NCBI GenBank assembly: GCA_911728435.2 | Contig: OU452207.1 | Span: 2,294,001-2,358,000 of the forward strand | Length of the DNA: 64,000 nucleotides | Source of the DNA: Apoderus coryli | Lineage: Eukaryota > Arthropoda > Insecta > Coleoptera > Attelabidae | Direction: 5' to 3' | In this document: positions 23,461 to 35,575 of the stretch, one piece after another | Numbering within the stretch: the first letter of the stretch is position 1 | Layout: each line of letters opens with the position of its first letter | The notes under the pieces: model-generated | The model's input: the letters and a program-made list of their open reading frames with translations, nothing else | The model's database searches: none | Told to the model about the DNA's origin: nothing | Translations under genes and position numbers: made by a program

Positions 23461-24192
23461 CGACAATACGCTAATAAGTACCTCACTTTAACACAATACG
23501 TTAACTCCTCTAACCTAAATATCTCCCTATCACAATAACAATTATTACAAACAAGAACAGGTTAATTATATTTAATGTTATAACTGTGAATAACTAATCG
23601 GTCTTAATTTAAAAGATACCATGCTAAAGGAATTAATTATTTATGTATTTTGTATTGTAAGGAAAATATCGTAAAGGTTTATTAATAGGAGCTGGCTATA
23701 TAAATAAAAATGTTCCCAAAACTACTAGTAAACAAGTATCACTATGATTGTGGCAATATGTGACTCATACGTAGTGGCAATATTGACCGGTAACATCGTC
23801 ACCATAGAGATGTCGAAATATCAACGATAATGATTAGTAAGAGCTCTGTTCCTATTATAATGTGACCCCAATCCCTAGAAAAAAGGTGATAACGTGTGTG
23901 ACGAATCTTATAGTTTGATACTTTGAATTATTCTAAAATCTAAAATAATGTTGATTTCAATATTGATGGAATTATATGCTTTTCTCTAGTTTAACTAACC
24001 TTAAACTACTAACAACTACCACAATATAATAAATAAAACAGTATTCTGACTCTTTGCTTGCGAGGCGTCCTGCGCATCTCGTCGCGCATGCCGCCATTAT
24101 GGGTTAAAACGTCACAATAATCGCATAGACGTAGATAGATACCGTTCACTCCTAGTATATAGTTCATTGTCTGCGTGTACGAGATAAATAAA
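23461..24192. other. No gene seen
   Basis: AT-rich sequence between a LINE and the pogo element. No feature was recognised. Confidence 0.45.
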
Positions 24193-24194
24193 TA

Positions 24195-27150
24195 AGGTGA
24201 GGTGGGGTAAGAGTTTAGTAAAAATATTAAAGTTTTAATGTATTGGCTTTTAAAAATTAAAATAGTGGTGTAACCGTTTTTTTCCTTGATATCGTTTATT
24301 CCCTATGATGTTCTCAATATACCATAATAGCGCTAAAGTTTAAAAGAAATGCGTTTGGGTTTTATTTATTTTTTGCTTTAACGAAGTCACCACTACACAC
24401 TTACCCAGGAACTTGGGGCGAGTGTGTAACCGTCTTGTATCTCCTATACTAATGCGTGTAAAAGAAAATGGGGCAAGTTTGTTAAACTTGATTGGGAACT
24501 AAATAAGACAACATAGGTTAATTGAGAAATTAAAAACAGCATTTTAATTAAAATATTGTTTAACTAATATAAGGTAGAACAAAACATATCAAATTCTTGT
24601 GAAAACCTAAGGATATTCTGTTTAAGAGACTTTAAGGATTAACAAGAGTACAATAAAAATTTTAAGAATGCCAAATTATAAGTAGAAAAATTTATATCAA
24701 ACTTTATCAAGCTTCGTCTTCCAATTAACCTTGGCTTTGGAAGAGTAAGTATAATATCATCTCGGTTAATAGAAGCGCATTCTTCAGGATACTTCCAAGA
24801 AAAAGTTGATAGAGATAAAGGATCTAAAGTAGGAACTTTTCGAGCAAACTTTATGTCAATTAATTCGTCATCTTCAATGGCACAGATAACCTGGCCAACA
24901 TAATATTTTTTTGTTCTTTTCCCTGCAAGACATACTAGCACCCAATCATCTTTCCCTATATCTTGGAGAGATTTATTTATTTCTACCATACTTCTCTCTA
25001 ACTCTTCTACTTCCCTCATCTCTTCCTCTACATCATCATCACTGTCGTTAAACATAATTTCATCTTCACAAATTTGTTCGTCAGGTGGCCCGTTATAAGT
25101 TTTTTGCTGTCTTTTGCGCCCGGCGACTTTGATATTTCCGTCCAATAAAGTTAAACGGTGCATTACTTCGTCAGATGTTAGTACTTCTGCACCCGACGCA
25201 ACTTTCCTTTTTTTTGTTTTTCCTGGGACACTTGCCTGTTTAACAGTAGACAGTAGTAACTCTTCAAAGGAGCTGGGGTGACTGATGACTGAATTATCTT
25301 GTTGATTTATTACATCTGAATGAATTGTTTGATCGGAATTCGAAGGACCCGACTGATCATTGTCCACAGAATTTAGTAGCTCATTACTATTCGGCAGATG
25401 TGAAATATTATTTCTCTGTATAATATATTCTGTGTATCTTTTAAACAAAAACGGATCATAGTGCTCTTCAGTAACAACATGTGGATCATAAGGAAAAATC
25501 CCAGCTTTCTTGAAACCATTGGATATGATATCCGGATTTGTTTCTGTCCATATTTTTCCTACTAAAGAACTAAACTTTTTCTTTGCAATTTTTCTCCCTT
25601 CATGATGTTTCTGCCACTCAATCAACGCCTGTTCCCATTTAACTTTCAGCGATTTAAACACGCTTAAATCAAGCGGTTGTAAGAGATGGGACGAATGAGG
25701 AGGTAATTTAAGAATTGTTACCCCATTTTCTCTTGCGGCTGTAATTAGTCGATCGTCAACGTGTGACACATGACCGTCGTATATCAGTAGAACCGGCCGC
25801 TCAGGCCCGAATGTATTTAATAAGCTTTTTTGAAAATACTGAAGAAATACATTTGAATCCATCCATCCATTGATAGTTGCGGCGTATGTAGTTCCAGGAA
25901 ATGATTCCGTTGCCGGGGCAACCCAGTCATTCCACATGTTTTTAGCTTTAAAAACAATCAATGGTGGAGCTTTAAACCCATCAGCACTTACAGCCATAAG
26001 CACTGTTATATTTTCTCTTCCGCTTCCTGCAGTGGTCCTTGATGATGGAGCTCCTCGTTTTCCTACTATTTTGGTTTTGCTAGCGTCCAGACAAAAATTA
26101 GTTTCGTCCAGATTCCATATTTGCCTAGGTTTATCTCGTAAATTGAGAACATTCAGCTGCATATCCAATATCTTGAAATACTCGTTAATTATAAATGGAT
26201 CTAAACACTTTTTCCGAGCATATTCTACAGACTGAAGTTTTTTGATTGATAAACCATGGCGCTTCGAAAAACCAAGGTACCAGTCTTCACCAGGTCGTCC
26301 GTCCTTAAATGGAGACTTAATTTTGTTTATAGTGACATATTTTTGAACAGTATTAAACACATCGTTACGTGATAATCCCCAACCCCATTTTTCCATGGTT
26401 ATCAAACATTCAGCAAGTCTAGACTCCTCTTCACATGAAAGGGCCGTCCGTATTTCTTCCCATCGTTTTGCTTTTATTGCCCCGAATGCCTCTTCTGTGA
26501 TAACTAAGAGTCATTTGGGGAATGTTGTATTTTATATGTGCAGCGTATTGAGTTATTATGCCTCGTTTAATTTCATCTAAAGCTCTCTCTAATATTTCAG
26601 GTGTGTACGTACTTCCCCTGTTTGATATTCTTTTATAATTTCGCACCATTATTATCTAAAACAATTAAAATCCGTAATTATTCACTCTTTTTAATTAATT
26701 AGGGGTAAGTGTGTAGCATACTACACACTTGTCCACACTATTTACTACACATTTGCCCCATCGTGCTTTTTTGCCGGGGCAAATGTTTAGTACTCAAAAG
26801 TTTGAGGTTATAATAAAAAAAATTAAAAAATATTAATAATGTTAAAGTATTTCTTACCTTTACTTTGTATTGCACCACAAAAATATCAAAAAGAATAATT
26901 GTTTAAAAGGATGACTGCTGATTAATAAATTGTATACTAACTAGTGTTAGTGAAGACGAACTGGTCTCGACCGTTTGAATAATATGTTGTTGTTATAAAT
27001 GAAATTTCTTGCAATTTTCTGTTTTAGAAGAGTATATAATCATGTTTAGACTATATATTCATAGATGACGTTAGTGAGCTACAGAACCCTTAATAGACAA
27101 GGGCGTTCTACACACTTGCCCCGATTACACACTTACCCCACCTCACCTTA
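24195..27150 (-). mobile_element. Near-complete pogo/Tigger DNA transposon
   Basis: The 2956-bp element starts AGGTGAGGTGGGGTAAG at 24195 and ends with the exact complement at 27134-27150. TA dinucleotides flank both ends (24193-24194, 27151-27152). This 17-bp terminal inverted repeat with TA duplication is standard for the pogo branch of the Tc1/mariner superfamily. Inside the ends, motifs like GGGGYAARTGTGTA recur in both orientations (near 24400, 24416, 24468, 26702, 26725, 26745, 26778, 27108). They are candidate transposase binding sites. The transposase gene lies on the minus strand. Confidence 0.93.
24639..26649 (-). CDS. Pogo/Tigger-family transposase, one frameshift
   Basis: The product would cut and paste the surrounding element at TA sites. 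An N-terminal ORF (26649-26431) has a CENP-B/psq-type HTH, with ERALDEIKRGIITQYAAHIK and NIPQMTLSYH. A one-base shift near 26440-26455 then moves into the 588-residue frame (26405-24639, open upstream of 26405 as TALSCEEESRL). Next come a CENP-B-type DNA-binding segment (GRPGEDWYLGFSKRHGLSI) and a DDE catalytic domain: IWNLDETNF, LLIYDGHVSH, and SSHLLQPLDLSVFKSLKVKW. I count 35 residues between the second and third Asp (DD35D). The C-terminal third is acidic and ends in a small domain with DDWVLVCLAGKRTKKYYVGQ. All three catalytic Asp are present, so the frameshift is the only clear lesion, unless it is a small intron or sequencing error. Confidence 0.9.
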
Positions 27151-27249
27151 TTGTGTTTGTAATCTAATTCTGTGTTCTGTCTTTTTGGTATAGTGTTTGT
27201 CAGAATTAAAAAGATTTTATTTTTATTAACGTGTCTTGTGATTAATACA

Positions 27250-27350
27250 ATGAACAATCAACAACAATATGTGTGTGCTGCAAAATGTTGTCCCAATAAG
27301 CGGTACACTTGCTCTAAACATTTTTTTCGCTTCCCTACAGATCCTGTTAG
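27250..27350 (+). CDS. THAP-like first exon, continuation not found
   Basis: An ATG at 27250 opens 33 codons plus two bases, ending at a good splice donor (GTGAGT, 27351). The peptide has the N-terminal THAP-zinc-finger pattern: YVCAAKCCPNKRYTCSKHFF then RFPTDPVR. The Cys pair and the F-x-R-F-P-x-D-P-x-R block are typical of THAP exon 1. The expected second exon with the Trp and C-x2-H part is not visible in the following kilobases. The pogo element ends 100 bp upstream of this ATG, so it sits in the presumed promoter or 5' UTR. It may be a host gene exon or a THAP-carrying transposon. Confidence 0.55.
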
Positions 27351-27359
27351 GTGAGTAAT

Positions 27360-28380
27360 AAGTAAAAATAAAGATGAATACTAGATAATTTTACGGTTAT
27401 AACAACTATTTGTATAACCGTAAAATTTATATTACGAAATGACAGTATCTAATATGTTTTTAAACTAAATGCAAGTGAAACTTAAACACAAGTTGTCGCG
27501 TGGCGAGATAGCATGATAACGCAATCAGCTAGGGGTTATATTATTGACAATATATATATATGGCCCTTGTTTGACTAAAATTGCTGAGAACAGGATTCAG
27601 TTGATGCAGAATTCAGGCACATACATGGCTTGTATGTGGAATTCGTAGGGGTGAAAGAGGCTAGCGCTAAGATTAAGGAAATCGGCTGGTTAAGAATGAA
27701 ATAATGTCGGATTTTCCTTCACTAATTTTGATTAATAAAATCAACAGATGGAAAAAGGCGGAATACTTATATGAAAGATTGAAGTTCCGGGGATCTGTGT
27801 ATGATGTGAATATTCCTCATAAAGCTGTCAAACTTTGAGCGGTCATTTTCCTATACGGTTTCAAAATATTACAACGCTCTACCGGAGAATATAAAAAGTT
27901 TACAGGGGTTTTCGTTTAATAGCGCTGTCTGACACGTAATAGAACAAATTAATTTGTAAACATAAGCCAAAATATAAGTTAAATTTAGGTTAAGTTAGGA
28001 AGTGTGGGTTTATTAGAGTTAAAGCAAAATAAACAACTGCAGTATTATTAATAATTGTATATTAATTATTATTAAGTAATAAAACTGTAACAAAACACAG
28101 AACGTGGTGTTTCTCTATTACTACTTGACAAAAACTATGACTTGCTTTTTGTGTGCTCTTGGCACTTTGCTTAACGTCTACTTTTGTTAACTAATTAAAT
28201 AAGATAACCGATATATATACAACTGTATTCTGTGGTTAGAAACCCACAACTATAATTATTTTTAGTCAGGACCTGACTTTTAACCCAAAATGGCGTCGTC
28301 ATACGCCACAGTTTGAAATTATTTAGTTCAAAGTGCCAACGTGGACTCGGAATGCTGTATATACTTATTATGCTGTGCTA
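27360..28380. other. No gene seen
   Basis: AT-rich sequence, possibly intron of the THAP-like gene. I see no second THAP exon here. Confidence 0.4.
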
Positions 28381-28381
28381 C

Positions 28382-31010
28382 CCCAACTAACAATTTAACT
28401 TTTTTAATTGCTGTAAGAACATTTATAAAATATATTTTATAAAACACCCATTGTTTTATAAACATTTTCACAACGTTCTTACGCGCCTTATAAACACGAA
28501 AAAGGCGCAGATTTATAAAACAAATCGACTCTTTAACGGTTCTATAAATGTTGCTTGTTGCTATTATACAATAGTTTTTAGAACGTTTATAAATATTTAA
28601 TAAAAATCAAATAAAACTGTTATAAACATATTTTATAAATCTTTTATAAGAGCCTCAATTTCAACATTTTTGCTCTCAGCGGCAACAGTTAAAGGATAAA
28701 AACGTTTTTTTAAAATACCTTTTTATACAAAATTATTTTATAATTATTATGCATTGTTGTTGGTACACATTAATAAAATCTGAACAATCATGGAGGTAAA
28801 AATAATATAAAACGCTATAATACCCAATAATGAATAATAAAATAAGTCAGATAAAATTCACCCATGAGCAGATTTGGCTGCGAAACAAAATTTACTGTTA
28901 AATATATTGTATATTATTACTAAAATTTTAATGCGCCTCGTGAATTATGTAAATTAATGAATTTAGATTTTATAAATTATATAAAATATTTTTTTTATTG
29001 TCACTTATTGTTGAAAATAATCTTTTGGTATATCCTTCATTATGTAATGACTGATTCTGTATACCTTACTAGCTAAGATAATTTTACAAATTATAAAAAA
29101 TATTAATTTTAAAAGTTTGGTCAACATTGCTAACAATTTAAAGAAACCAAAAATGGCTTCTTCCTTATACGATGCTTATAAAACAAAATTATCTCAACAC
29201 AGACGAGTATGCTCTTTAGATAGCTATTATAAAATAACTGCAGAATTGTTTTATACAGGGGTGTATTCGTTAAAAAACATAAATCTCATTATATTTTAAG
29301 GGTAATATAAAATTAATATTACCTGAAACCCCTTTGATAGCATAAGAATGATATGATGATGATATGATTCTTTTATATCTATCATATGGACACTAGCCAA
29401 AATATAAGTAGATACCTATGTTTTATGTAAACGTGAAGAATTTTTTATAAACCAGTTATGGTGTAAAAAAGTATATATTTCACTAAGCTTGATAATGAAT
29501 AATGAAGCTAATTACAAGTATTTTTCTTGAAGTTTTATGTATTTAGTTATCCTTTGCCGTTATTTAAAATAAATTAATAGTGAAACCAAAGATTAATCTT
29601 TGGTGAAACATACTAAAACAAGCTTTTATATAAATGCTCTAAAAAATCAAAATTTAATTAAAAGGTGCTGCAAAAAATATATAAGGTAAAATGTATACAA
29701 ATTAATCAAGTCTACTCCTGTCTACTTGAAGTATTCGTGCTTGATACTTTGATGTTTGTGTGAGTCGCCGCCGTGTGTCGCATCGTCGCAATATTGGAAT
29801 AATAATAAAATAGTAAAGAGAGTTTTACAAAACAAACTTTAATATAATATGTTTTATAAAAGCTTTTAATGTGTTCTTATAAAACAAAATGCTTTTATAA
29901 TTACTCTCTTATTAGCTTTTACGGGAGTAATTTAAACATAACCTAAATTGAGCTCTTTGTTTATGTTATGTAGGATGTAGGTATGTATGTTATAACTGCC
30001 GTTATTAAAACGGTTTGTTGAGTGTCTTTAAGAGAGTTCGAGGATCTTGAGGTAGAAAATTTGGCATGCGTTTATTGAGTATAGCAAAAAGCTTCTTCTG
30101 GAAAAATGCGGAACATGTTTTCTCTTAGTTTTGCATTTTTTTCTAGCTTACTTGTGCTTGAAGCATGATATTGATCACCAATTCTCTATTTCGGCTACCC
30201 GCTCACCATCTCGTAATAATTCCTCCTGAGAATTTATCAGTCTCCAAAATATTTGGTGTCTTATAAATTGTCATTAATTTGATTAGATTCCATTACAGTT
30301 TCCTACTCATTATTATAGTCACTAATGCTTTCCCTTTGATAATTTATAATATTGTAATTAATTTTCTATTAAATGCACAACTGCTTTTCGTTTGGACATT
30401 TTAAACCTGTGTATGATATAACAATAAATATCAGTTGAAAATAAATAAGACTATGTTATATATTAGTTCTAGGTAATGTTTATGACAGCATTTTAATTTT
30501 ATAAAATATGCATTGGCAACATATTTATTTTTTTATTGTTTTTAATAAAATAACTAAAAAACAATTTTGTAATTATTAATTTGCGCACAAATTTGCTGCA
30601 GCAAACAAATCGCTCTTAATAACGACAATAAAAAAACTATTTTATTATTACGAAACGTACTTTAACAGAATAATTTTATAATTGTTTTTAAAGGAACAAG
30701 TTAATCCAGACTAGTACTTTTACAAAATGCTTTTAAAACCAATTATCATTCGGAACAAATTCGTCCTATAAAAAATATTTTATAAACGTTTATAAAACTG
30801 TTACGATATCATATTTTATAATCATATTTTATAACTATTTTATTATTTTGCTGTAAAAACGTTCTTAAAACAGTTTTTCTCACAGAAAAGTTTAACACAG
30901 CAGTTTTATCACCAAACGAACCTTTAAAGAACAAAAAAGTTTTTACTAAGCGGCAATAAAATAATTATAAAATATATTAGTTCTTTAAGAATGTCGAATT
31001 GCTAGTTGGG
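28382..31010. mobile_element. AT-rich element with TTTATAAA-type internal repeats
   Basis: The left end reads CCCAACTAACAATTTAAC and the right end, complemented, CCCAACTAGCAATTCGAC (14-15 of 18 matching). The flanks GCTAC (left) and ACTAC (right) may be an imperfect target duplication. Within the 2.6 kb, the motif TTTATAAA or TTTTATAA, often next to ACGTT or AACGTT, recurs many times, densest within about 300 bp of each end and again near 29850-29900. No transposase is recognisable. One short ORF (about 29153-29296, SLYDAYKTKLSQHRRVCSLD) is unassigned. I read this as a non-autonomous DNA element whose superfamily I cannot name. The repeated motif may be protein-binding or simply amplified. 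Confidence 0.5.
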
Positions 31011-31727
31011 ACTACTACCTTAAAACCAAACGTAACATGTGCAGAAATGTTTTCTCCAAAGTTTATATAGGTGACATTTGATCCTCATTGTAGGTATAAC
31101 TTCCCTTTAAATGTGTTAATATTTTAGCTTATTAGTTTCAATAGAGTTAGGTCTATCAACAACAACAAACCAACATTCATTAAAACTAGATTAGCGCTAA
31201 ACAAAAACCATAAATTGGATTTGTCAAAACAAAGAAAACTTTTTAATTACCCTTGCTAATGTCGCATATAGAGAATACAATCCTCGCTCAATTTTGGCGA
31301 TACTGCGTCGGGTTGCCAAAACAACGTCATGAGACATCAAACACACATCGAATATTAATGATTATTATTATACACGCAGGATTTTAATCCTGGCAATGTC
31401 CGCTGAAATCACGTTTGGTTGGCAACATTAATTCGCATTGTGCCGTCCGCTATATCCGACAGATATTATTATTGGGACCACCAGCATTGACAAGGACAAC
31501 AGGATGGATCGACAGATGGACGCAGGCGTTGGCTATTGGAATAAAAAAGAATTAAATGGCAAATTAACAGTTACGAGTACATAGCAAGTTTGTTTAAGTG
31601 CTAAAAACTTATTAATCACAGATCAATAGAGGAAGCAATATCAGATAAAAATTTTATGAAAACTCATATTCCAGATAAAAATACGACGTTTTGTAGTCTT
31701 TATTACCATTTTTTCAAGCACTTGAAA
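31011..31727. other. No gene seen
   Basis: No motif was recognised between the AT-rich element and the LINE tail at 31728. Confidence 0.4.
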
Positions 31728-31752
31728 ATTAATAATAATAATAATAATAATA
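31728..31752. repeat. (AAT)n tail of the minus-strand LINE
   Basis: Eight or so AAT repeats, read as ATT repeats on the minus strand. This is the 3' tail of the LINE whose coding part lies at 34059-35561, beyond the inserted mariner element. Confidence 0.75.
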
Positions 31753-31927
31753 TCTTTAATCTGTCGCAAGTCATACAAAACGTTGTATATAGACACGTCA
31801 TGGTTTTACTACACAATACAATAAATGATCCATAGCTACATTCAACCTCATTCTTTATAACACATAAGGCAATAAACAAACACGTCACAATCTAAAATTT
31901 GAATACACCTATGCAGTTGCAGTTATA

Positions 31928-34014
31928 CAGGGTGGTCCAACGAAAAGTTTGCACCTAGCTTTTCTCTTTTTTTTGTAGTCGAATGCGAAAATGCTCGGAC
32001 ACGTCGATTTTGCTTTTGAGGGGGACACATTTTAAACATATTTTTCGATCTGCGCCTTTAACCCCCTAGCGGGGGTGAGTAACAACCCTAAAATTTTAAA
32101 TGGAAAGAGGGGTCTAATGACATATCATTTGAAAGGACACAAAATTGTCTTTCTAATGATACCCTATTTGTCGAATTTTACTAAAACAGTTAATACGAAA
32201 ACGACTTTAAAGACATTAAGCCGATAATTTTGGTATTAATGAGAAATACAAATAAGTTTTAATTATTACGACTGAAAACAACTACAATCATTTCTAAATT
32301 ATTTACTTTGAAGAAAAACGGGATTTCAAAAACACTATCTTATTTATCAGAACTAAATTCCTCACTAATCGTTTGCGTTTTTTGTTGAAATAAAAACTGC
32401 AGATACGTGTAGGAAAAGAATTTACACCGTTTATTTTAGTCTTTTCATTGATTCAGTTTGGTTGCTTCTCAAGTTATTTTACTTTTACCGTACAAAATGA
32501 TTTATTCCATTCTAGAACGAGTTGAAATTGTTAAACTTTATTTTCAAAATAATAGTAGTGCTAGACTTACGGCTCGCTTATTTAATGAGAGACATCCCGA
32601 TAAAAATGTGAATGATGTGTACGTTGGCAAGTTAGTTAAAAAGTTTGTAGATACCGGATCTGTCTGTAATGTAAAACACCAGCCGCAGAAACCGATCAGA
32701 AATGAAGCTGTGGAAGTCGCTGTTTTAGGGCATGTTGAAATGGATCATAGTCAAAGTACCCGTCAACTGGCTGAAGCCTCAGGTGTCTCCCGTTCGTCCA
32801 TAATACGAATTTTAAAAGCGTACAAATTTCATCCGTACAAAATCAAATTAGTACAGGAACTAAATGAGGATGATCCTGATAGAAGGCTGCAATTTTGTGT
32901 AGCAATGAGCCAGTGTTTAATTGAAGATCCGCAATTATTATTTAACATTTGTTTTTCCGACGAATGCACATTTTATTTGAATGGAGCTGTAAATAGGCAC
33001 AATTGCCGTTACTGGGATGACAGTAACCCACATTTATTCCGTGAGGTTCATACCCAGTATCCTCAAAAAATAAACGTCTGGTGTGGCATATTAGGAAATC
33101 ATATTATAGGACCACTTTTTATTCCTGGAAATTTAACTGGTGAAGTGTACCTAAACATGCTTGAAGACACAATTGATCCTTTAATAACACAAATAATAGA
33201 AGATGACCAAAATCATACTGCTGATCGGCTTTATTTCCAGCAAGATGGAGCACCTCCGCACTATGTGGCTCCTGTAAGACAGTTCTTAGATGACCGGTTC
33301 CCTGGACGGTGGATTGGAAGGAGGGGCCCAATTGAATGGCCTGCCAGGTCACCGGATTTATCGCCTTTAGACTTTTTTCTTTGGGGGCACTTAAAAAATA
33401 AATGTTTTGCCACGAAGCCCGAGTCCATAGAAGATCTTCGCCAACGCATTACAGAAGAGTGCAGAAACATAACACCTGATATGCTACAAAATGTTAGAAA
33501 TAGATTTGAACAAAATCTGTATTATTGTATGGAATCAAATGGGTCACATTTTCAACATTTGTTAATGTAACGTTTTAATAAATCAATTTAACAGCTTGTT
33601 TACTTTTTTTACAAAGCAATGTTAAAACTAACAAACATTGGAATGTACTAACGATTGCAGGTGTTTTCACTCGCAATAATTAAAACTTATTTGTATTTCT
33701 CATTAATACCAAAATTATCGGCTTAATGTCTTTAAAGTCGTTTTCGTATTAACTGTTTTAGTAAAATTCGACAAATAGGGTATCATTAGAAAGACAATTT
33801 TGTGTCCTTTCAAATGATATGTCATTAGACCCCTCTTTCCATTTAAAATTTTAGGGTTGTTACTCACCCCCGCTAGGGGGTTAAAGGCGCAGATCGAAAA
33901 ATATGTTTAAAATGTGTCCCCCTCAAAAGCAAAATCGACGTGTCCGAGCATTTTCGCATTCGACTACAAAAAAAAGAGAAAAGCTAGGTGCAAACTTTTC
34001 GTTGGACCACCCTG
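31928..34014 (+). mobile_element. Intact-looking mariner-type transposon with ~365-bp TIRs
   Basis: The 2087-bp element is bounded by CAGGGTGGTCCAACG and its complement, with TA at both flanks (31926-31927, 34015-34016). The two ends match nearly base for base over about 365 bp (31928-32292 and about 33650-34014). Such TIRs are far longer than the roughly 30 bp of classic mariner. They contain the CCCCCTAGCGGGGG-type palindrome near 32070 and 33870. The only gene is the transposase at 32497-33570. Near identity of the two TIRs plus an open transposase frame indicates a recent, possibly still mobile, insertion. It sits in the 3' UTR of a LINE. Confidence 0.95.
32497..33570 (+). CDS. Mariner-type (DD41D-like) transposase, open reading frame
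   Basis: This 357-residue protein would bind the TIRs of its element and catalyse cut-and-paste at TA sites in the nucleus. I start at the ATG at 32497; the frame is open 13 codons further up but without ATG. Two HTH regions come first (RLTARLFNERHPDKN near residue 25, and TRQLAEASGVSRSSIIRILK near 105). Then the DDE/D triad: CFSDECTFY near residue 165, YFQQDGAPPHYV near 250, and WPARSPDLSPLDFFLWGHL near 285. I count 41 residues between the second and third Asp, the DD41D spacing reported for rosa-type mariners; other readings of the last motif would give 36. It ends ESNGSHFQHLLM. No stop, frameshift or missing catalytic residue is seen. Confidence 0.94.
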   Translation: MIYSILERVEIVKLYFQNNSSARLTARLFNERHPDKNVNDVYVGKLVKKFVDTGSVCNVKHQPQKPIRNEAVEVAVLGHVEMDHSQSTRQLAEASGVSRSSIIRILKAYKFHPYKIKLVQELNEDDPDRRLQFCVAMSQCLIEDPQLLFNICFSDECTFYLNGAVNRHNCRYWDDSNPHLFREVHTQYPQKINVWCGILGNHIIGPLFIPGNLTGEVYLNMLEDTIDPLITQIIEDDQNHTADRLYFQQDGAPPHYVAPVRQFLDDRFPGRWIGRRGPIEWPARSPDLSPLDFFLWGHLKNKCFATKPESIEDLRQRITEECRNITPDMLQNVRNRFEQNLYYCMESNGSHFQHLLM

Positions 34015-35575
34015 TATAAATTAAACACAAATACAAACAAAAACACTAAAAAAACAATCTACGATGTCTCCATAATAGTTGTAAATTCATGAAGGCTATA
34101 GATCGTGTTAGAATTAAGGAGGGCCTTTCGTTTAGTTTTAAATTTACCCTCTGTCTGACAAACTCTTATGTCTTCCGGAAGAAGATTATAAAAATATCGC
34201 CCAGAGTAATGCGGTGATTTCTTATAAAACTCATGATTGGGTCTGGGCAGATACAGGCGATCTCGTCCACGTGTAAAATGTTGATGATTAATGCCACAAA
34301 TAGGCATGATGTTTCTGTTTTTGAATGTGTAACACAGTAGTTTGTACAAATATATTGAAGTGACTGTAAGCAACTTATGTTTTTTAAATGTATCTATACA
34401 TGTTCCTAGAAACGTATCCCGTTTGCGTCGATATGGGTTGCCCAGTCCAGTTTGTCATCCACAAGCACCCCCAGCAGTTTCGCCGACCTTGATAATGACA
34501 AAAGAACGTGATTGAATTTAATTTCTATATTTGATGATTTATATCTATTGAAGGGCAGTGCCACGGTCATAGTTTATGATCAGTTTGTTTTTCCTGCACC
34601 ACACCTGGAACTCATAAAGTGTAGCATTGATCTTCCGCTCCAGAATCTCAGAATCCTTGTCGGACAACAATATGGTTGTGTCATCTGCATACAAATAAAG
34701 GGAACCGTGTGTGATATTAGCTGAAAGATCATTGATAAAAAGCAGAAAGAGCAAAGGTCCAAGTACACTGCCCTGAGGCGTTCCCAAACCGATGTTCCGC
34801 GACTCTGACACTACCGACTCAACCCTAACCGCTATTTGTCTGTTTGTTAAATATGATCGAATCCATCTGTTAATCGACCCACGTAACCCAAGAGTCTCCA
34901 GCTTTGTAAACAGGAAATCTCTGTCGACCACATCGAACGCATTCGACAGGTCAAACAGATCGTGCACTCTCTGAATGAACTGAAGTGTACAGGTTTCCGT
35001 TGAAAAACCCTCCCTGAAGCCGTGTTGACATTCACTCAAAACGTTAGTAAATTTTAAAAATTCAAATATTCTATCTGCTACAATCTTTTCTATAATCTTA
35101 GATAAAGTACTTAGCAGGGCTATAGGCCTGTAATTCTCCAGCGCTAGTCCATTACCTTTTTTATATATAGGGATAATGAGGGCATTTTTTAATTGATCTG
35201 GAAATATCCCGCATTGTATCGACATGTTTAGTAACTCGGCTATTACAGGGGAGAGCATATCTAAGGAATGTTTAAATATTTTAATAGGGATACAATCCAT
35301 ACCAGTGGACCCTTTGTTTGGGAAGTTCTTGATTGTTCTAGCCACATCATGCGAAGACACCGGAGAGAAAAACATACTCCGAGTATTAAACGGACACACA
35401 GTACATGATGCTGAAAAGCTTCCGCCAAAATGAGAGGTCAATCTAGCTTGAATGACCGTAGAAAAATACAAACAGAAGGCCGATGCAACCTCAGTGGGAT
35501 TATTGATTATTTTATCATTCTGAGATATTAGTTTCTTTAGAAGTGCTTGAAAAAGTGGCAATAAAGGCTACGAAA

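Larger units (their letters stand above)
31753..35575 (-). mobile_element. LINE split by a mariner-type insertion
   Basis: The two halves, 34017-35575 and 31728-31925, are separated by the 31928-34014 transposon. They rejoin as the 3' region of one minus-strand LINE. The RT ORF (35561-34545) has STGMDCIPIKIFKHS, ENYRPIALLSTLSKIIEKIV, CQHGFREGFSTETC, a shortened palm motif (LFDLSNAFDVVDRDF, some residues lost), GTPQGSVLGPLLFLLFINDL and catalytic LYADDTTILL. After a frame change near 34550 it reads SAKLLGVLVDDKLDWATHID. A deletion then removes about 100 residues near 34400. The C-terminal ORF, with GRDRLYLPRPNHEFYKKS and GRYFYNLLPEDIR, ends at 34059. The 5' end is truncated. YADD with PQGSVLGP suggests the CR1/jockey side. 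Confidence 0.87.

Noticed and set aside
33119..33470. Minus-strand ORFs of 69-77 residues
   Set aside because: They are antisense shadows of the 32497-33570 transposase.
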